Notes: generated by a model from the letters alone, not told the origin. Positions 21,052 through 31,859 are shown, counted from the first letter of the stretch. The stretch is DNA of 64,000 nt from an uncultured Pseudoruegeria sp. (GCA_947498155.1 CANMJD010000001.1:310001-374000); one strand, 5' to 3'. Program-made: numbers and translations.

Positions 21052-21520
21052 TTACTTATCGTCGCCGGTCAGCGGCTTGTATGCGGCATCGGGGATGTCA
21101 TCCTCCAGCATCTTAAGGTCGAACACCCCAAGCAGCGGATCTGCGCATCGAAGAAGCCAAGGGCAAGGCGGGGTTCACCATCTTGATCCAGAGCGCGACC
21201 TTAGTCAGCTGCACCGCCATCGGTTGCGGTTCACCCCGTGCAAGCAGGAGCGCACGACATCGCGAAGGGCAAGGCGGAAGTCGAACTGCGCGGATGTGCC
21301 CTCGGCCCGATGGTGAGCAAGGCGTGTGGCGATGCGGCGGGCGTGTAGTAGGAACCGGTGGTCTTGCGCTGGTTGGCCTTCTGCTCGGCCGCTTCGGAGG
21401 CGAAGCCGAGGGTCTTGCCGTCGTCACCTAGCTGGGGCTGCAGTTCGAGGAGGGATTCATAGATCGAGCCAAGTTCCTTCGTCTCTATCGCGCGTCAATT
21501 GACGGGGACCATGCCGGTTT
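21052..21520 (-). pseudogene. Decayed class I DNA methyltransferase remnant (Eco57I/PglX-like)
   Basis: Reverse strand reads, across frames, VPVN*RAIETKELGSIYESLLELQPQLGDDGKTLGFASEAAEQKANQRKTTGSYYTP / RRIATRLAHHRAEGTSAQFDFRLALRDVVRSCLHGVNRN / MAVQLTKVALWIK / PLGFFDAQIRC / GVFDLKMLEDDIPDAAYKPLTGDDK*; nonsense, frameshifts and an internal deletion. Confidence 0.8.
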
Positions 21521-21744
21521 TGTCTGAGAGCAACAAACGCATGTTTGGCGGCATCTTCTTGCGATGCAACCAGCGCAAGAGATATTTTCCAAAGTCATGC
21601 CTGAGCAGTTGCTAACGAGACGATCTGTCGGGGTACGTATGCTTGTCTTATAAGGTAGCCAACTGCGACACCAATGATGCCGTTGTCTCGTCAATATTGA
21701 GCGCAGGCGTATTCGTTAGTCTCATGGATCAGGATGTCGCAAAG

Positions 21745-21768
21745 AAAAAGGGGCGCCGAAGCGCCCCA
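21745..21768 (-). terminator. Rho-independent terminator of nrdJ
   Basis: Minus strand ctggggcgcttcggcgccccttttt. Confidence 0.8.
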
Positions 21769-21867
21769 GTTTAGCTGATCAGGCTCATCATTGATTACTG
21801 CCCGTTACATTTTTTGCCTGTGGCCTGATCCGCATCAAGGGCGAGCGCACCCGCCCCGATATACCTG

Positions 21868-24800
21868 TTAAGAGCAACCAGAAGTCCCTCCGCAGGTGTT
21901 ACATTTCATGCAAGTGCCATTCCGCACCAACGTGTAATTCCCGCAGTCGCCACAAGGATCGCCCTCATAGCCCTGCATTTTTGCTTTGGCACGGGCATCC
22001 ATCGTAATGGCCCCGCTGCTTAGTGCCGTCGACGCCTCGATATCAGCCGCCACATCCGGCACCAGTGTCTGCAGCGCTGCCACCGGATCACTTGCACCCT
22101 CTAGTGCCGTGCCGCCGATACCACCCTGTAATACCACCAGATCCTGTGGCACGCGTTTGCGCAAATAGCCGGTCGAGGAAATCTGTTTCAGTACTTCCAG
22201 CGAGCGCGAAGCGGCCGTTTCGCTGATCTCGGCCAGATTGGACACGCCCTCTTCTTCGCCCCGTCCGATATCATCAAAGGTCGCCCCTTGCGGTTTGACA
22301 TGGGCCAGATCGGTCCGATCCAGATAGGACACCGCCAGTTCACGGAAGATATAATCCAGAATGGAGGTGGCGTTTTTGATGCTGTCATTGCCCTGCACCA
22401 TGCCGGCGGGCTCGAATTTAGTGAAGGTGAAGGCGTCAACGAATTCCTCAAGCGGCACGCCGTATTGCAGACCAACCGACACCGCGATGGCGAAGTTGTT
22501 CATCATCGCCCGGAAACCGGCGCCCTCTTTGTGCATATCAATAAAGATTTCACCCAAAGAGCCGTCTTTATATTCACCGGTGCGCAGATAGACTTTGTGC
22601 CCGCCCACGATGGCCTTTTGTGTATAGCCCTTGCGGCGCTCGGGCATTTTTTCACGTTGGCTTTTGGCGACTTCCTTGATGACGATTTTCTCGATCACCT
22701 TTTCAGCCAGAACGACAGCTTTTTCCTGCACCGACCCCGTGGCAAGGATTTCTTCGGCTTCCTCGTCATCCTCAACCAACGCTGCAGCCAAGGGCTGGGA
22801 CAATTTGGAGCCGTCGCGATACAGCGCATTGGCCTTCACGCCGAGGCTCCAGGACAATTCATACGCCTCTTGGCAGTCCTCGATGGTGGCATCATTCGGC
22901 ATGTTGATGGTCTTGGAGATCGCGCCGGAGATAAAGCTCTGGGCCGCGGCCATCATGTAGATATGGCTATCAACACTCAGGAAACGCTTTCCTTTTTTGC
23001 CACAAGGGTTGGCGCAGTCAAAGATCGCGTAATGCTCTTCTTTCAGATGCGGTGCCCCTTCCAATGTCATGGTCCCGCAAACATGGTCATTGGCAGCGTC
23101 GATCTCTGCCTTGCTGAAACCAAGGTGGCGCAGCAGATCAAAGCTTGGATCATTTAGCTTGGCGGCCGGAATGCCCAGTGTTTTGGTGCAGAATTCTTCG
23201 CCCAAGGTCCATTGGTTGAACACAAAACGAATATCAAAAGCCGTTGGCAGCGCGGTTTCGATTTTCTTCAGCTCATCAGGACCAAAACCATGACCAATCA
23301 ACGACGTGCTGTTGATCACGGGCGCATTGCCAAGCGAGGCATGGCCAACAGCATGGGAAACGATCTCTTCGATCTGCGCAGATTTATACCCAAGCGTCTC
23401 AAGCGCGGCTGGAACAGAGCGGTTGATAATCTTGAAATACCCGCCACCGGCCAGCTTTTTGAATTTCACCAGCGCAAAATCAGGCTCAATCCCGGTGGTG
23501 TCGCAATCCATCACCAGACCGATCGTACCTGTTGGGGCAATAACCGTGGTCTGGGCGTTGCGATAGCCGTGCATCTCGCCTTGGGTCAGGGCTTTATCCC
23601 ATGTGCGTTTGGCGATCTCCACCAGTCGCGCATCGGGGCAATTGTCGTGATCCAAAGGCACCGGTTTCACCGCCAGTTCCTCGTAGCCATGGGTTTTGGT
23701 ATAGGCCGCCGCGCGGTGGTTACGCATGACCCGTAGCATGTGTTCGGCATTGCGGGCATAGCCATCAAAGGCCCCGAGTTCCGACGCGATTTCAGCGGAT
23801 GTCGCATAGGCTTCACCGGTCATGATCGCGGTCAGCGCCCCGCAAAGCGCACGGCCTTCGTCAGAGTCATAGGAATAGCCCATGTTCATCAGCAGACCGC
23901 CGATATTGGCATAACCCAGACCCAAGGTGCGGAAATCATAAGACAATTGCGCGATTTCCTTGGACGGGAACTGCGCCATAGTGACCGAAATTTCCAGCGT
24001 CAGCGTCCAGAGACGCGTGGCATGGATGTAGTCCTCAACTTGGAATTCGCCATCCTTGTAGAAAGTCAGCAGATTCATCGAGGCAAGGTTACAGGCCGTG
24101 TCATCAAGGAACATATATTCCGAGCACGGGTTAGAGCCGCGAATGGCCCCATCTTCGGGGCAGGTATGCCACGCGTTTACCGTGTCGTGGTACTGGATCC
24201 CCGGATCGGCACAGGCCCAAGCGGCATGGCCAACCTGTTCCCACAGATCACGGGCTTTGATGGTTTTGGCGACTTTACCGTCAGTACGGCGGATCAATTC
24301 CCAATCGGCGTCTTCCTTAACTGCCTTCAGGAAAGCATCGGTCACGCGGATAGAGTTATTGGAGTTCTGCCCCGACACCGAGGAATAGGCCTCTGAATCC
24401 CAGTCTGTGTTGTAAGTCGGGAATTCGATGCTGTCATAACCCTGCTTGGCATAATCCAGCACACGTTTGACATAAGTCTCGGGAATTGAAACCTTTTTGG
24501 CGGCTTTCACCGCAGCCTTCAGCGCGTCATTGACCTTGGGATCATAAGCGTCTTCGGCCTTGCCGTCCCATTTACCAATGGCGTCAAAAATCAGGTTCAG
24601 CTTCTCTTCGTGCATCTTGGAGCCCGCAACGATGCTCGCCACTTTCTGCTCTTCGATGACTTTCCAGTTGATGAATTCTTCGATGTCAGGATGGTCCGCA
24701 TCACAGATCACCATCTTGGCGGCACGACGGGTTGTACCACCGGATTTGATCGCGCCAGCCGCCCGATCACCGATTTTCAGAAAGCCCATCAGTCCAGAGG

Positions 24801-25551
24801 ATTTACCACCACCAGATAAGGTTTCGCCCTCGGCCCGCAGAGACGAAAAGTTCGTGCCGGTGCCGGAACCATATTTGAACAGCCGCGCTTCACGGACCCA
24901 AAGATCCATAATGCCACCTTCGCTGACCAGATCATCGGCAACCGACTGAATAAAACAGGCGTGGGGCTGGGGATGCTCATAAGAGGATTTGGATTTTGTC
25001 AGCTTGCCGGATTTATAGTCGACATAGTAATGCCCCTGCCCCGGCCCGTCGATGCCATAGGCCCAATGCAGGCCGGTGTTGAACCACTGCGGGGAATTGG
25101 GTGCTGCGCGTTGGGTCGCCAGCATATAGCGCATTTCGTCAAAATAGGTACGCGCATCTTCCTCGGTCGAGAAATAGCCGCCCTTCCAACCCCAATAGGC
25201 CCAAGCGCCAGCCAAACGGTCAAAAACCTGTTTGGCCGTTGTTTCGCCGCCATAACGCGCCTTTTCAGGCAGCTCGGCCAGTGCGGCCTCATCGGCGACA
25301 GAGCGCCAGAGGAATTCGGGAATTCCCTTTTCCTTGACTGTTTTCAGCCGCGCAGGAACGCCCGCCTTGCGGAAATATTTCTGGGCAATGACGTCAGAGG
25401 CTACCTGACTCCAAGTGCTGGGCACCTCTAGATCAGGCAGGCTGAAAACCACCGTCCCATCCGGGTTTTTGATCTCGGAAGAGGTTTTGATAAACGCCAG
25501 CGCCGCATAAGCGTCCTGACCGTTCTTTGTGAAACAACGTTCGATTTTCAT
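21868..25551 (-). CDS. nrdJ: Vitamin B12-dependent (class II) ribonucleotide reductase
   Basis: [32 protein letters not shown]...; [22 protein letters not shown]-terminal [28 protein letters not shown]. Confidence 0.95.
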   Translation of the reverse strand: MKIERCFTKNGQDAYAALAFIKTSSEIKNPDGTVVFSLPDLEVPSTWSQVASDVIAQKYFRKAGVPARLKTVKEKGIPEFLWRSVADEAALAELPEKARYGGETTAKQVFDRLAGAWAYWGWKGGYFSTEEDARTYFDEMRYMLATQRAAPNSPQWFNTGLHWAYGIDGPGQGHYYVDYKSGKLTKSKSSYEHPQPHACFIQSVADDLVSEGGIMDLWVREARLFKYGSGTGTNFSSLRAEGETLSGGGKSSGLMGFLKIGDRAAGAIKSGGTTRRAAKMVICDADHPDIEEFINWKVIEEQKVASIVAGSKMHEEKLNLIFDAIGKWDGKAEDAYDPKVNDALKAAVKAAKKVSIPETYVKRVLDYAKQGYDSIEFPTYNTDWDSEAYSSVSGQNSNNSIRVTDAFLKAVKEDADWELIRRTDGKVAKTIKARDLWEQVGHAAWACADPGIQYHDTVNAWHTCPEDGAIRGSNPCSEYMFLDDTACNLASMNLLTFYKDGEFQVEDYIHATRLWTLTLEISVTMAQFPSKEIAQLSYDFRTLGLGYANIGGLLMNMGYSYDSDEGRALCGALTAIMTGEAYATSAEIASELGAFDGYARNAEHMLRVMRNHRAAAYTKTHGYEELAVKPVPLDHDNCPDARLVEIAKRTWDKALTQGEMHGYRNAQTTVIAPTGTIGLVMDCDTTGIEPDFALVKFKKLAGGGYFKIINRSVPAALETLGYKSAQIEEIVSHAVGHASLGNAPVINSTSLIGHGFGPDELKKIETALPTAFDIRFVFNQWTLGEEFCTKTLGIPAAKLNDPSFDLLRHLGFSKAEIDAANDHVCGTMTLEGAPHLKEEHYAIFDCANPCGKKGKRFLSVDSHIYMMAAAQSFISGAISKTINMPNDATIEDCQEAYELSWSLGVKANALYRDGSKLSQPLAAALVEDDEEAEEILATGSVQEKAVVLAEKVIEKIVIKEVAKSQREKMPERRKGYTQKAIVGGHKVYLRTGEYKDGSLGEIFIDMHKEGAGFRAMMNNFAIAVSVGLQYGVPLEEFVDAFTFTKFEPAGMVQGNDSIKNATSILDYIFRELAVSYLDRTDLAHVKPQGATFDDIGRGEEEGVSNLAEISETAASRSLEVLKQISSTGYLRKRVPQDLVVLQGGIGGTALEGASDPVAALQTLVPDVAADIEASTALSSGAITMDARAKAKMQGYEGDPCGDCGNYTLVRNGTCMKCNTCGGTSGCS

Positions 25552-25724
25552 GTCTGTCTGCCCCGTCGTGCAAAATGCTTGTTTGCGGTGAAAGACTTCT
25601 CCGTCCTTTTCCCGCACGCCCTGCCGATCCCCACGCAAAAGAAAAACCCTTCAGGCCGCTGACTTTGCGCCAACGTTCCCGCTCTTGAAGGCGGAATGCA
25701 ATATCAAAGGTGCTCTTGCGGGTC

Positions 25725-25740
25725 ACACTAAATGTAGTGG
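25725..25740. promoter_or_regulatory. Candidate NrdR box upstream of nrdJ
   Basis: acactaaatgtagtgg, near-palindrome matching 13/16 of acaCwAtATaTwGtgt as I recall the consensus, ~175 bp upstream of the nrdJ start. Confidence 0.4.
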
Positions 25741-25912
25741 TCACCTATTCGGCCCCCACAACCTGACGTATGAGGCCCTAGTAGGTCAACGGATATTTTT
25801 GAATTATCCACCGGTTTTTTCGGTTGACCCAAGGCTAACTGACGATTGCAATTCCTTAAGCTGAATGATTCAGTTCAGAAACAGATCGGGTTTTTGTCTC
25901 GATGGATGAATT

Positions 25913-25936
25913 AAAAAGCCGGGCTAAATGCCCGAC
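25913..25936 (-). terminator. Probable terminator downstream of the spike-like gene pair
   Basis: Minus strand gtcgggcatttagcccggctttttaa. Confidence 0.6.
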
Positions 25937-25969
25937 TGTCCTGCATTATTTAAATTAGACGATTAATGC

Positions 25970-26530
25970 CTATTGATAAACTCTTAAGGGGCTTGCCCAC
26001 GAATAGCTTGGAACGACATCTCCATATTCGTCTTGCGGTATTTTTCCGATTGACGAGGGGGAAAGATAGGCTCCATTTCCAGTTCCGGCCCAATGTGTCA
26101 CGGGAATGACACTCTGATGTGAATCAGTTTGCTGCCAACCATTCCAGAACACCGTGACTTCAAGATTGTTAACCATTGAGATGTTGACGAACAAAGTGCC
26201 GTTCCCATGAATGATTTCCTTGGGAAGCTCAACCAGCCCAACTTCTGGATTTGGGTAGGCTTCGCCAGCCCCCGCACGCGCAATAAAACGTCCGTCACTG
26301 CGAAATCCGATGTATGCCCCTGAACTTGTTCCGCCAAGCTCAAACAAAATGCCACCCAAAACTCCGTCCAATTCCACAAAATCCATGGCCAGCCCGATAG
26401 ATTGCGTTCTTTGGAAAACATCCGGTGATACATTTGCTGATTGGTTAAGTGTCAGAGTAGGCACCGAACCGGCTTCAGGATCTGGCGCTAATCCAGTGCC
26501 TTGCGCTGACAGAGAAGTACCAATAACCAT
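25970..26530 (-). CDS. Hypothetical protein, possible GTA head-spike fibre (GhsB position)
   Basis: 186 aa, beta-rich sequence; start overlaps the stop of the upstream gene (TAATG). Confidence 0.45.
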   Translation of the reverse strand: MVIGTSLSAQGTGLAPDPEAGSVPTLTLNQSANVSPDVFQRTQSIGLAMDFVELDGVLGGILFELGGTSSGAYIGFRSDGRFIARAGAGEAYPNPEVGLVELPKEIIHGNGTLFVNISMVNNLEVTVFWNGWQQTDSHQSVIPVTHWAGTGNGAYLSPSSIGKIPQDEYGDVVPSYSWASPLRVYQ

Positions 26531-26793
26531 TAGAATAGACCTCGGATATCCGTCGCTGTAGTACCTGTTGCCCAGACCTTACGAACCCGAAGCGGAAATA
26601 AAATCCCCGCTGCGATAAAGACCGAAGCGATGGCACCTTCAACGGTCGTAACCCGTACCATCCCAGACACCGAAACGTTCAGAGCCCGTGTCACATTGCC
26701 AAGTTCCGCAACATCATCCGGCGTGATGTCTTCGATATCTGTGGGAGGGCTTTCCAGGCCCAATGTGTGATCTTCGAATTTATCAATAGGCAT
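26530..26793 (-). CDS. Putative spike base protein, RCAP_Rcc01079 (GhsA)-like
   Basis: ITPDDVAELGNVTRALNVSVSGMVRVTTVEG...FPLRVRKVWATGTTATDIRGLF resembles small GhsA-type phage/GTA spike base proteins with the terminal RVxxVxATGTTAxxIxxL pattern. Confidence 0.55.
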   Translation of the reverse strand: MPIDKFEDHTLGLESPPTDIEDITPDDVAELGNVTRALNVSVSGMVRVTTVEGAIASVFIAAGILFPLRVRKVWATGTTATDIRGLF

Positions 26794-26881
26794 TCGAGCC
26801 TCCAATTACAGTTACAAGCGCGTGAAGCCGAACATTGGCAAAAAGAGTTAACCCTGCCTTGCGCCACCGTGCGCCCGAACC

Positions 26882-26908
26882 AAAAAGGCCGCCCCGAAGG
26901 GCGGCCTA
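26882..26908 (-). terminator. Rho-independent terminator of lysS
   Basis: Minus strand taggccgcccttcggggcggccttttt. Confidence 0.75.
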
Positions 26909-26933
26909 TTGGATGCTCGGGATAATGCGGACC

Positions 26934-28577
26934 CTACCCCAGTTCACCGGCTAAGGCGCGGTTGATCAGATCAATGGTTTCATCCACACCATACAGCGCG
27001 ATAAAGCTGCCAAAGCGTGGCCCCTGCGATGCTCCCATCAAGATTTCATAGATTGCCCCGAACCAGTCGCGCAGGTTGGCAAAGCCGTGATTTTTACCCA
27101 CGGCAAAGACCAGCGACTGCAAATCCTCAGCTGTCTCCAGCCCGTATGCGGTTAGATCCGCCTCATTGCCCATAGCGGCATTTTTCTTTTCGATCATGGC
27201 CTTAGCGACACCCACATCCTGTAGACCGGCGACCAGATCGACCAACGCGGCGCGTTCCTGCTCATTCGGCGCGCGGTAGGTTTTGCTCGGCTTCACAAAG
27301 TCATTGTAATAGCGCACGGCAAACCCCGCCGCATCATCCAGCTGAGGGTTATTCTCAGCCGACGCTTCGGGCGCATAGCGGCGGATATAGCCCCAGAGCG
27401 ATTCCTTATCTTCAGCCGCCGACACCGACGCCAGATTAAGCAGCATCGAGAAAGGCACCACCATATCAGAGGCAGGCACATTATGACCATGGAGATGGAA
27501 CACCGGGTTGGCCAGTTTCGCCTTTGCATCCTGATCCGCATAGGCCCGCAGCTGCTGATGATACTCATCCACCGCTTTGGGAATCACATCGAAATACAGG
27601 CGTTTCGCTGTCTTGGGTTTCAAGAACATGAAATATTGCAGGCTTTCAGGCGCGGCATAGGTCAGCCATTCTTCCATCGACAGACCGTTGCCTTTGGACT
27701 TTGAAATCTTCTGTCCCTGCTCATCATTAAACAGCTCATAGGTCAGCGCTTCGGGGGGACGTTCCCCCAACGCGCGGCAAATCTTGCTGGCTTGGGTGAC
27801 AGAATCGATCAGATCCTTGCCAGACATTTCATAATCCACACCCAGCGCGGCCCAACGAAGCGCCCAATCGGGCTTCCACTGCATTTTGACATGGCCGCCA
27901 GTTACCGGAATTTCCACCCGCTCGCCATCAGGCTCTTCGTAGACGATAGTGCCTTTTTCAACATTGCGCTCCAACGTCGGCACCTGCAACACATGGCCGG
28001 TTTTTGGGCTGATAGGAAGAAATGGCGAATAGGTCGCGCGGCGCTCTTCACCCAAAGTGGGCAGCATGATTTCCTGAATTTTGTCAAACCGCGCCAACGC
28101 GCGCAGCAGCATCTCATCAAAGCGACCCGAGGTATAATATTCGGTCGATGAGGCGAACTCATACTCAAAACCAAAGCTGTCCAGAAATTCGCACAGACGG
28201 GCGTTGTTGTGCTGGGCGAAACCTGCGTGCGTACCAAAGGGATCGCGCACTTTGGTCAGCGGCAGGTTCAGATCCTGCGCCAGCTCTTCCTGCATCGGCA
28301 CATTGGTCGGTACTTTGCGAAAACCGTCCATGTCGTCAGAAAAACAGATCAACTTGGTCGGAATGTCGGAAATCATTTCAAAAGCGCGGCGCACCATGGT
28401 TGTGCGCGCCACTTCGCCAAAGGTGCCGATATGCGGTAGACCCGATGGCCCGTATCCGGTTTGAAACAACACATATCCCTTCTTCGGTGGCTCTTTCGCA
28501 TAGCGTTTGAGCACCCGGCGCGCTTCTTCAAAGGGCCAGGCTTTCGAACTCAGTGCGGTGTCGCGAAGATCAGACAT
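26934..28577 (-). CDS. lysS: Lysyl-tRNA synthetase, class I
   Basis: FQTGYGPSGLPHIGTFGEVARTTMVRRAFE (HIGH-like) and KISKSKGN (KMSKS-like): class I LysRS. Confidence 0.93.
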   Translation of the reverse strand: MSDLRDTALSSKAWPFEEARRVLKRYAKEPPKKGYVLFQTGYGPSGLPHIGTFGEVARTTMVRRAFEMISDIPTKLICFSDDMDGFRKVPTNVPMQEELAQDLNLPLTKVRDPFGTHAGFAQHNNARLCEFLDSFGFEYEFASSTEYYTSGRFDEMLLRALARFDKIQEIMLPTLGEERRATYSPFLPISPKTGHVLQVPTLERNVEKGTIVYEEPDGERVEIPVTGGHVKMQWKPDWALRWAALGVDYEMSGKDLIDSVTQASKICRALGERPPEALTYELFNDEQGQKISKSKGNGLSMEEWLTYAAPESLQYFMFLKPKTAKRLYFDVIPKAVDEYHQQLRAYADQDAKAKLANPVFHLHGHNVPASDMVVPFSMLLNLASVSAAEDKESLWGYIRRYAPEASAENNPQLDDAAGFAVRYYNDFVKPSKTYRAPNEQERAALVDLVAGLQDVGVAKAMIEKKNAAMGNEADLTAYGLETAEDLQSLVFAVGKNHGFANLRDWFGAIYEILMGASQGPRFGSFIALYGVDETIDLINRALAGELG

Positions 28578-28694
28578 GTCATCCAACTTTATCTAATTAG
28601 GTTGCGGCCCCGTGCCACAACGCTCTGTCTCCTATTGCTCCCCCTGCTCCGCGTCAATATTCTGACCCGAAATATGCCCCGGAAAGGATGCACA

Positions 28695-29117
28695 ATGAGC
28701 CAGATTCCCCACCCAATGACCCCGCAGGATTGTTTGGTCGCTATTATGATCGCCGAATCCGTCTCTGACGAGGTGGTGCGCACCAGCGAATTGATGACAA
28801 TCCAGCGCATCGTAAACCACTTTCCGGTGTTTGCCGGCTATGACCAAGATCGGATGAGCACGGTCAGCAATGTGGTTTTTGATTTGCTAGAGGACGAAGA
28901 CGGGCTGGATGCGCTCTTTGGCCTGATCAAGGAAAACCTGCCCGAACAGCTGTATGAAACCGCCTATGCGATGGCCGTGGATGTGGCGGCGGCTGATGGT
29001 AAATTGCACGGGCCTGAACTGCGCCTGCTCGAAGAAATCCGCTATGAACTGAACATCGACCGCCTTCATGCGGCGGCGATTGAGCGTGGCGCGCGCGCCC
29101 GTCACATGACGGTTTAA
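28695..29117 (+). CDS. TerB-like (tellurite resistance TerB family) protein
   Basis: MTPQDCLVAIMIAESVSDEVVRTSELMTIQRIVNHFPVF...ETAYAMAVDVAAADGKLHGPELRLLEEIR. Confidence 0.8.
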   Translation: MSQIPHPMTPQDCLVAIMIAESVSDEVVRTSELMTIQRIVNHFPVFAGYDQDRMSTVSNVVFDLLEDEDGLDALFGLIKENLPEQLYETAYAMAVDVAAADGKLHGPELRLLEEIRYELNIDRLHAAAIERGARARHMTV

Positions 29118-29148
29118 AACCAAGGGGCGGCTTTAAGGCCGCCCGCTT

Positions 29149-29472
29149 TCAGTCGTCAAAGCTTTGCACCACATCATACATGACCGGCTCAAAGCTCTTG
29201 CACAGATCATTGATGACACGGTTGCGTTTGCGCATTTCGTCAGTACGCAACATCGCCTGAAAATCCTCGCGCTTTTGCCACTGTGAATAATTGGCAATCC
29301 GCGTCTGTGCGTCATTCACATGAAGACCGGCAGCAATAAAGCCGGGCTGATGGCGAATGACGTTTTCATAAGCGTCCTGAAGATGATCCATCAAATCCTG
29401 ACAAGATCCCGGCGTTACATCAAAAGTTGTAATCACCGTTTGCAACGGGGCGTTGGCTGTTATTTTTGGCAT
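29149..29472 (-). CDS. Antibiotic biosynthesis monooxygenase (ABM) family protein
   Basis: MPKITANAPLQTVITTFDVTPGSCQDLMDHLQDAYENVIRHQPGFIAAGLHVNDAQTRIANYSQW. Confidence 0.8.
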   Translation of the reverse strand: MPKITANAPLQTVITTFDVTPGSCQDLMDHLQDAYENVIRHQPGFIAAGLHVNDAQTRIANYSQWQKREDFQAMLRTDEMRKRNRVINDLCKSFEPVMYDVVQSFDD

Positions 29473-29533
29473 CGGCTCCTCCTCTGACTTCAGCATGCCT
29501 TAGGAGGATCGTCTTTGGCAAATGTCTTTGACG

Positions 29534-31042
29534 CTAAATCTCGTAAACCTCGGTCCAGCGCCGAATAAGCTGCTGTTGCAACCGGCGCGCGCGTCCCGCC
29601 CAGCTTGCCGCCCCTTTTGGACGTTCCCGATTGGCCCTGTCAATTTCGGCCCGCTTGTCCAGTTCCGCCGTGAAAATCGCAAAGATCAAATCCCGCCCTT
29701 TGGGCGTGGTCGCATAGCCGGATAGGGCTGAAACATAATTCAGCGTACCGGTTTTGGCGACGATTTTCACCGGATGGTTTTTCAGAACCTCGTTGCGGTC
29801 ATTCTTAACCGGAATGGATTTCAAAATCGGGCGCAACTGCCCCTTGGGGTGGGCCGACAACAGCACATCGACCATATCATAGGCCGAAATACGCGACTCC
29901 TCTCCGAGGCCGGAATGATCCACCAGCGCCGCATCTCGCGCGCCCATCTCTGCGCGTAGCCAGTCGCTCATGGCAGCGGCGGATTGCGGTAAATCCTGTG
30001 GCGCAACACCTGACTGTTCAGAGGCCGAAAGCCCTGCGACCTCTGCCGTCAAATTGGTCGAATAGCGCAGCATCCCCTTTAAAACATCAGGCAGCGCCGC
30101 CCCTTCATGCCGGGTGATTTCCTGACTGGTCGGAAGCGTTTCGATCATCCGTGCCTTGGGCAACACGATACCGTGCGAACGCGCAATGGTCTGAAACACC
30201 TCCCCGGCGTACAGCGCAGGATGGCGCACCGGAAGCCAGCGCGCCCCACCACTGCCCAACGCGCGTTGGGCAACGGTCCAATGATCCTCGGTTCCGGCGG
30301 CGGTATAGGTGTAAATCGGCGCAGATCGATCAACCACGGCCATTTTGGCAATCGAAACCGCCGGATTATAATATTTCGCCCGCGCATCCATAGAGACCGA
30401 ATACCGACCTGCAGCCTTCTTCCATTCAAAATGCACCCGGTTGAAATTCAGATTGAGCCCAGAGATCGCCGGATTATATCCCAGATGATCAGGCTGGGCA
30501 GTATCGATGCGATCGACATAGGGCAAGGCGTTGTCATAAACGTAAAAATCGCCAAGCACTTCAAGAATACCGGCGGCCTTCATCGCCTTTGCCATCTCAC
30601 CAAGCACATCTGTATTCAGGATAGGATCACCCCCACCCGCAAGGATCAAATCGCCGGTGATTTTGCCGCCCTCACGCTGACCTGTATGCAGTAGACGCGT
30701 CTGAAAACGATACCCCTCGCCCAGCCGATCCAGCGCATATAGCGCGGTCAGCGACTTGGCGACGCTCGCAGGCGGCAGCGGCAGAACCGCATTATGGAAT
30801 TCCAGCACGGCCCCGCTCTCGGCATCGGCAACCACAAAGCCAACATCGCCCCCCAATTTAGCCGAGCGGATCAACGCATCTGCCGAAACAACAGGCGCAG
30901 GCGGGGCACTGGTGCCACGCGGCCATGCCCGCAGGGATGTGGTGGGCGCATTGGCCAGTGCGGGCGATGCCAGTCCACAGGCAACGCTTCCTAGAAAAAA
31001 ACGACGGGTCAAAGATCTGCTCATGACAGTCTTAAAGCCCAC
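29534..31042 (-). CDS. dacB: D-alanyl-D-alanine carboxypeptidase/endopeptidase (PBP4-type)
   Basis: PPASVAKSLTALYAL (SxxK), KTGTLNYVSALSGYATT (KTG). Confidence 0.92.
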   Translation of the reverse strand: MGFKTVMSRSLTRRFFLGSVACGLASPALANAPTTSLRAWPRGTSAPPAPVVSADALIRSAKLGGDVGFVVADAESGAVLEFHNAVLPLPPASVAKSLTALYALDRLGEGYRFQTRLLHTGQREGGKITGDLILAGGGDPILNTDVLGEMAKAMKAAGILEVLGDFYVYDNALPYVDRIDTAQPDHLGYNPAISGLNLNFNRVHFEWKKAAGRYSVSMDARAKYYNPAVSIAKMAVVDRSAPIYTYTAAGTEDHWTVAQRALGSGGARWLPVRHPALYAGEVFQTIARSHGIVLPKARMIETLPTSQEITRHEGAALPDVLKGMLRYSTNLTAEVAGLSASEQSGVAPQDLPQSAAAMSDWLRAEMGARDAALVDHSGLGEESRISAYDMVDVLLSAHPKGQLRPILKSIPVKNDRNEVLKNHPVKIVAKTGTLNYVSALSGYATTPKGRDLIFAIFTAELDKRAEIDRANRERPKGAASWAGRARRLQQQLIRRWTEVYEI

Positions 31043-31107
31043 CCAAGGGCATCAAACAACCGTTATAAGATCACTTTTCATTGTTAAGTCGCGCATTACC
31101 TGCCTGC

Positions 31108-31707
31108 TTAGCCCCAACCGCCCTGCGCCCGGATTTCTGTTGATGAAATCGGAAGCATGGGGGCATTGACAAAACACCACGCTGGCGGCGCGGCATCCGG
31201 CAGGATTTGCGACATCCGCCCGTTGATGCGGTAGGCCTCGTAGCGCTTGGCCGCAGGAGAGAGCCGCGCTGAAATCCGGTCGCCGGGGCGGGCAATCACC
31301 CCAATCGGCAGGTTTTCCATAATCGTGGTCCATCGGTCCCATTTATGAAAACCGGCAAGGTTATCGGCCCCCATCAACCACGTGAATTTCAGCTCCGGAT
31401 AGGTGGTAAACAGCGCCTCAAGGGTTTTGGCCGTATATCGTGTGCCAACGCGGGCTTCAAAATCGCTGACCTTGATGCGCGGATGATCGACCATTGCCTG
31501 ACAGGCGGCCATGCGCTGCGCGAGCGGCGCCGGTCCACGGGTTTTCAGCGGATTGCCCGGGCTGACCAGCCACCAGACCTGATCCAGCCCAAAGCGCGCC
31601 AGCGCCACCTTAGAGATATGCAAATGCCCCGCATGGGGCGGATCAAACGATCCTCCCAACAGTCCAATCCGCTGTCCCCGTCCGGCAGTGGGCAATCCGA
31701 TGCGCAA
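31108..31707 (-). CDS. nadD: Nicotinate-nucleotide adenylyltransferase
   Basis: RIGLLGGSFDPPHAGHLHISKVALARFGLDQVWWLVSPGNPLK; ISSTEIRAQ. Confidence 0.93.
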   Translation of the reverse strand: MRIGLPTAGRGQRIGLLGGSFDPPHAGHLHISKVALARFGLDQVWWLVSPGNPLKTRGPAPLAQRMAACQAMVDHPRIKVSDFEARVGTRYTAKTLEALFTTYPELKFTWLMGADNLAGFHKWDRWTTIMENLPIGVIARPGDRISARLSPAAKRYEAYRINGRMSQILPDAAPPAWCFVNAPMLPISSTEIRAQGGWG

Positions 31708-31859
31708 TGTTATGGCTCCTGTTGCAATCAGACCGTAATGCCACGCCCGTGCAAAAGATCAATGCATTTCCGCTGCCGCCTGACGCGATCCCACCTTGGT
31801 CTTGCACTTTGCCGCGTCCTTTGACCCTATAGTAAGATGAAAACAAGCAAGGCCCCGAC

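Noticed and set aside
20506-21744. Active integrative element at tRNA-Asn
   Set aside because: No repeated tRNA-Asn 3' end and no integrase found within the window; only a decayed methylase remnant is supported
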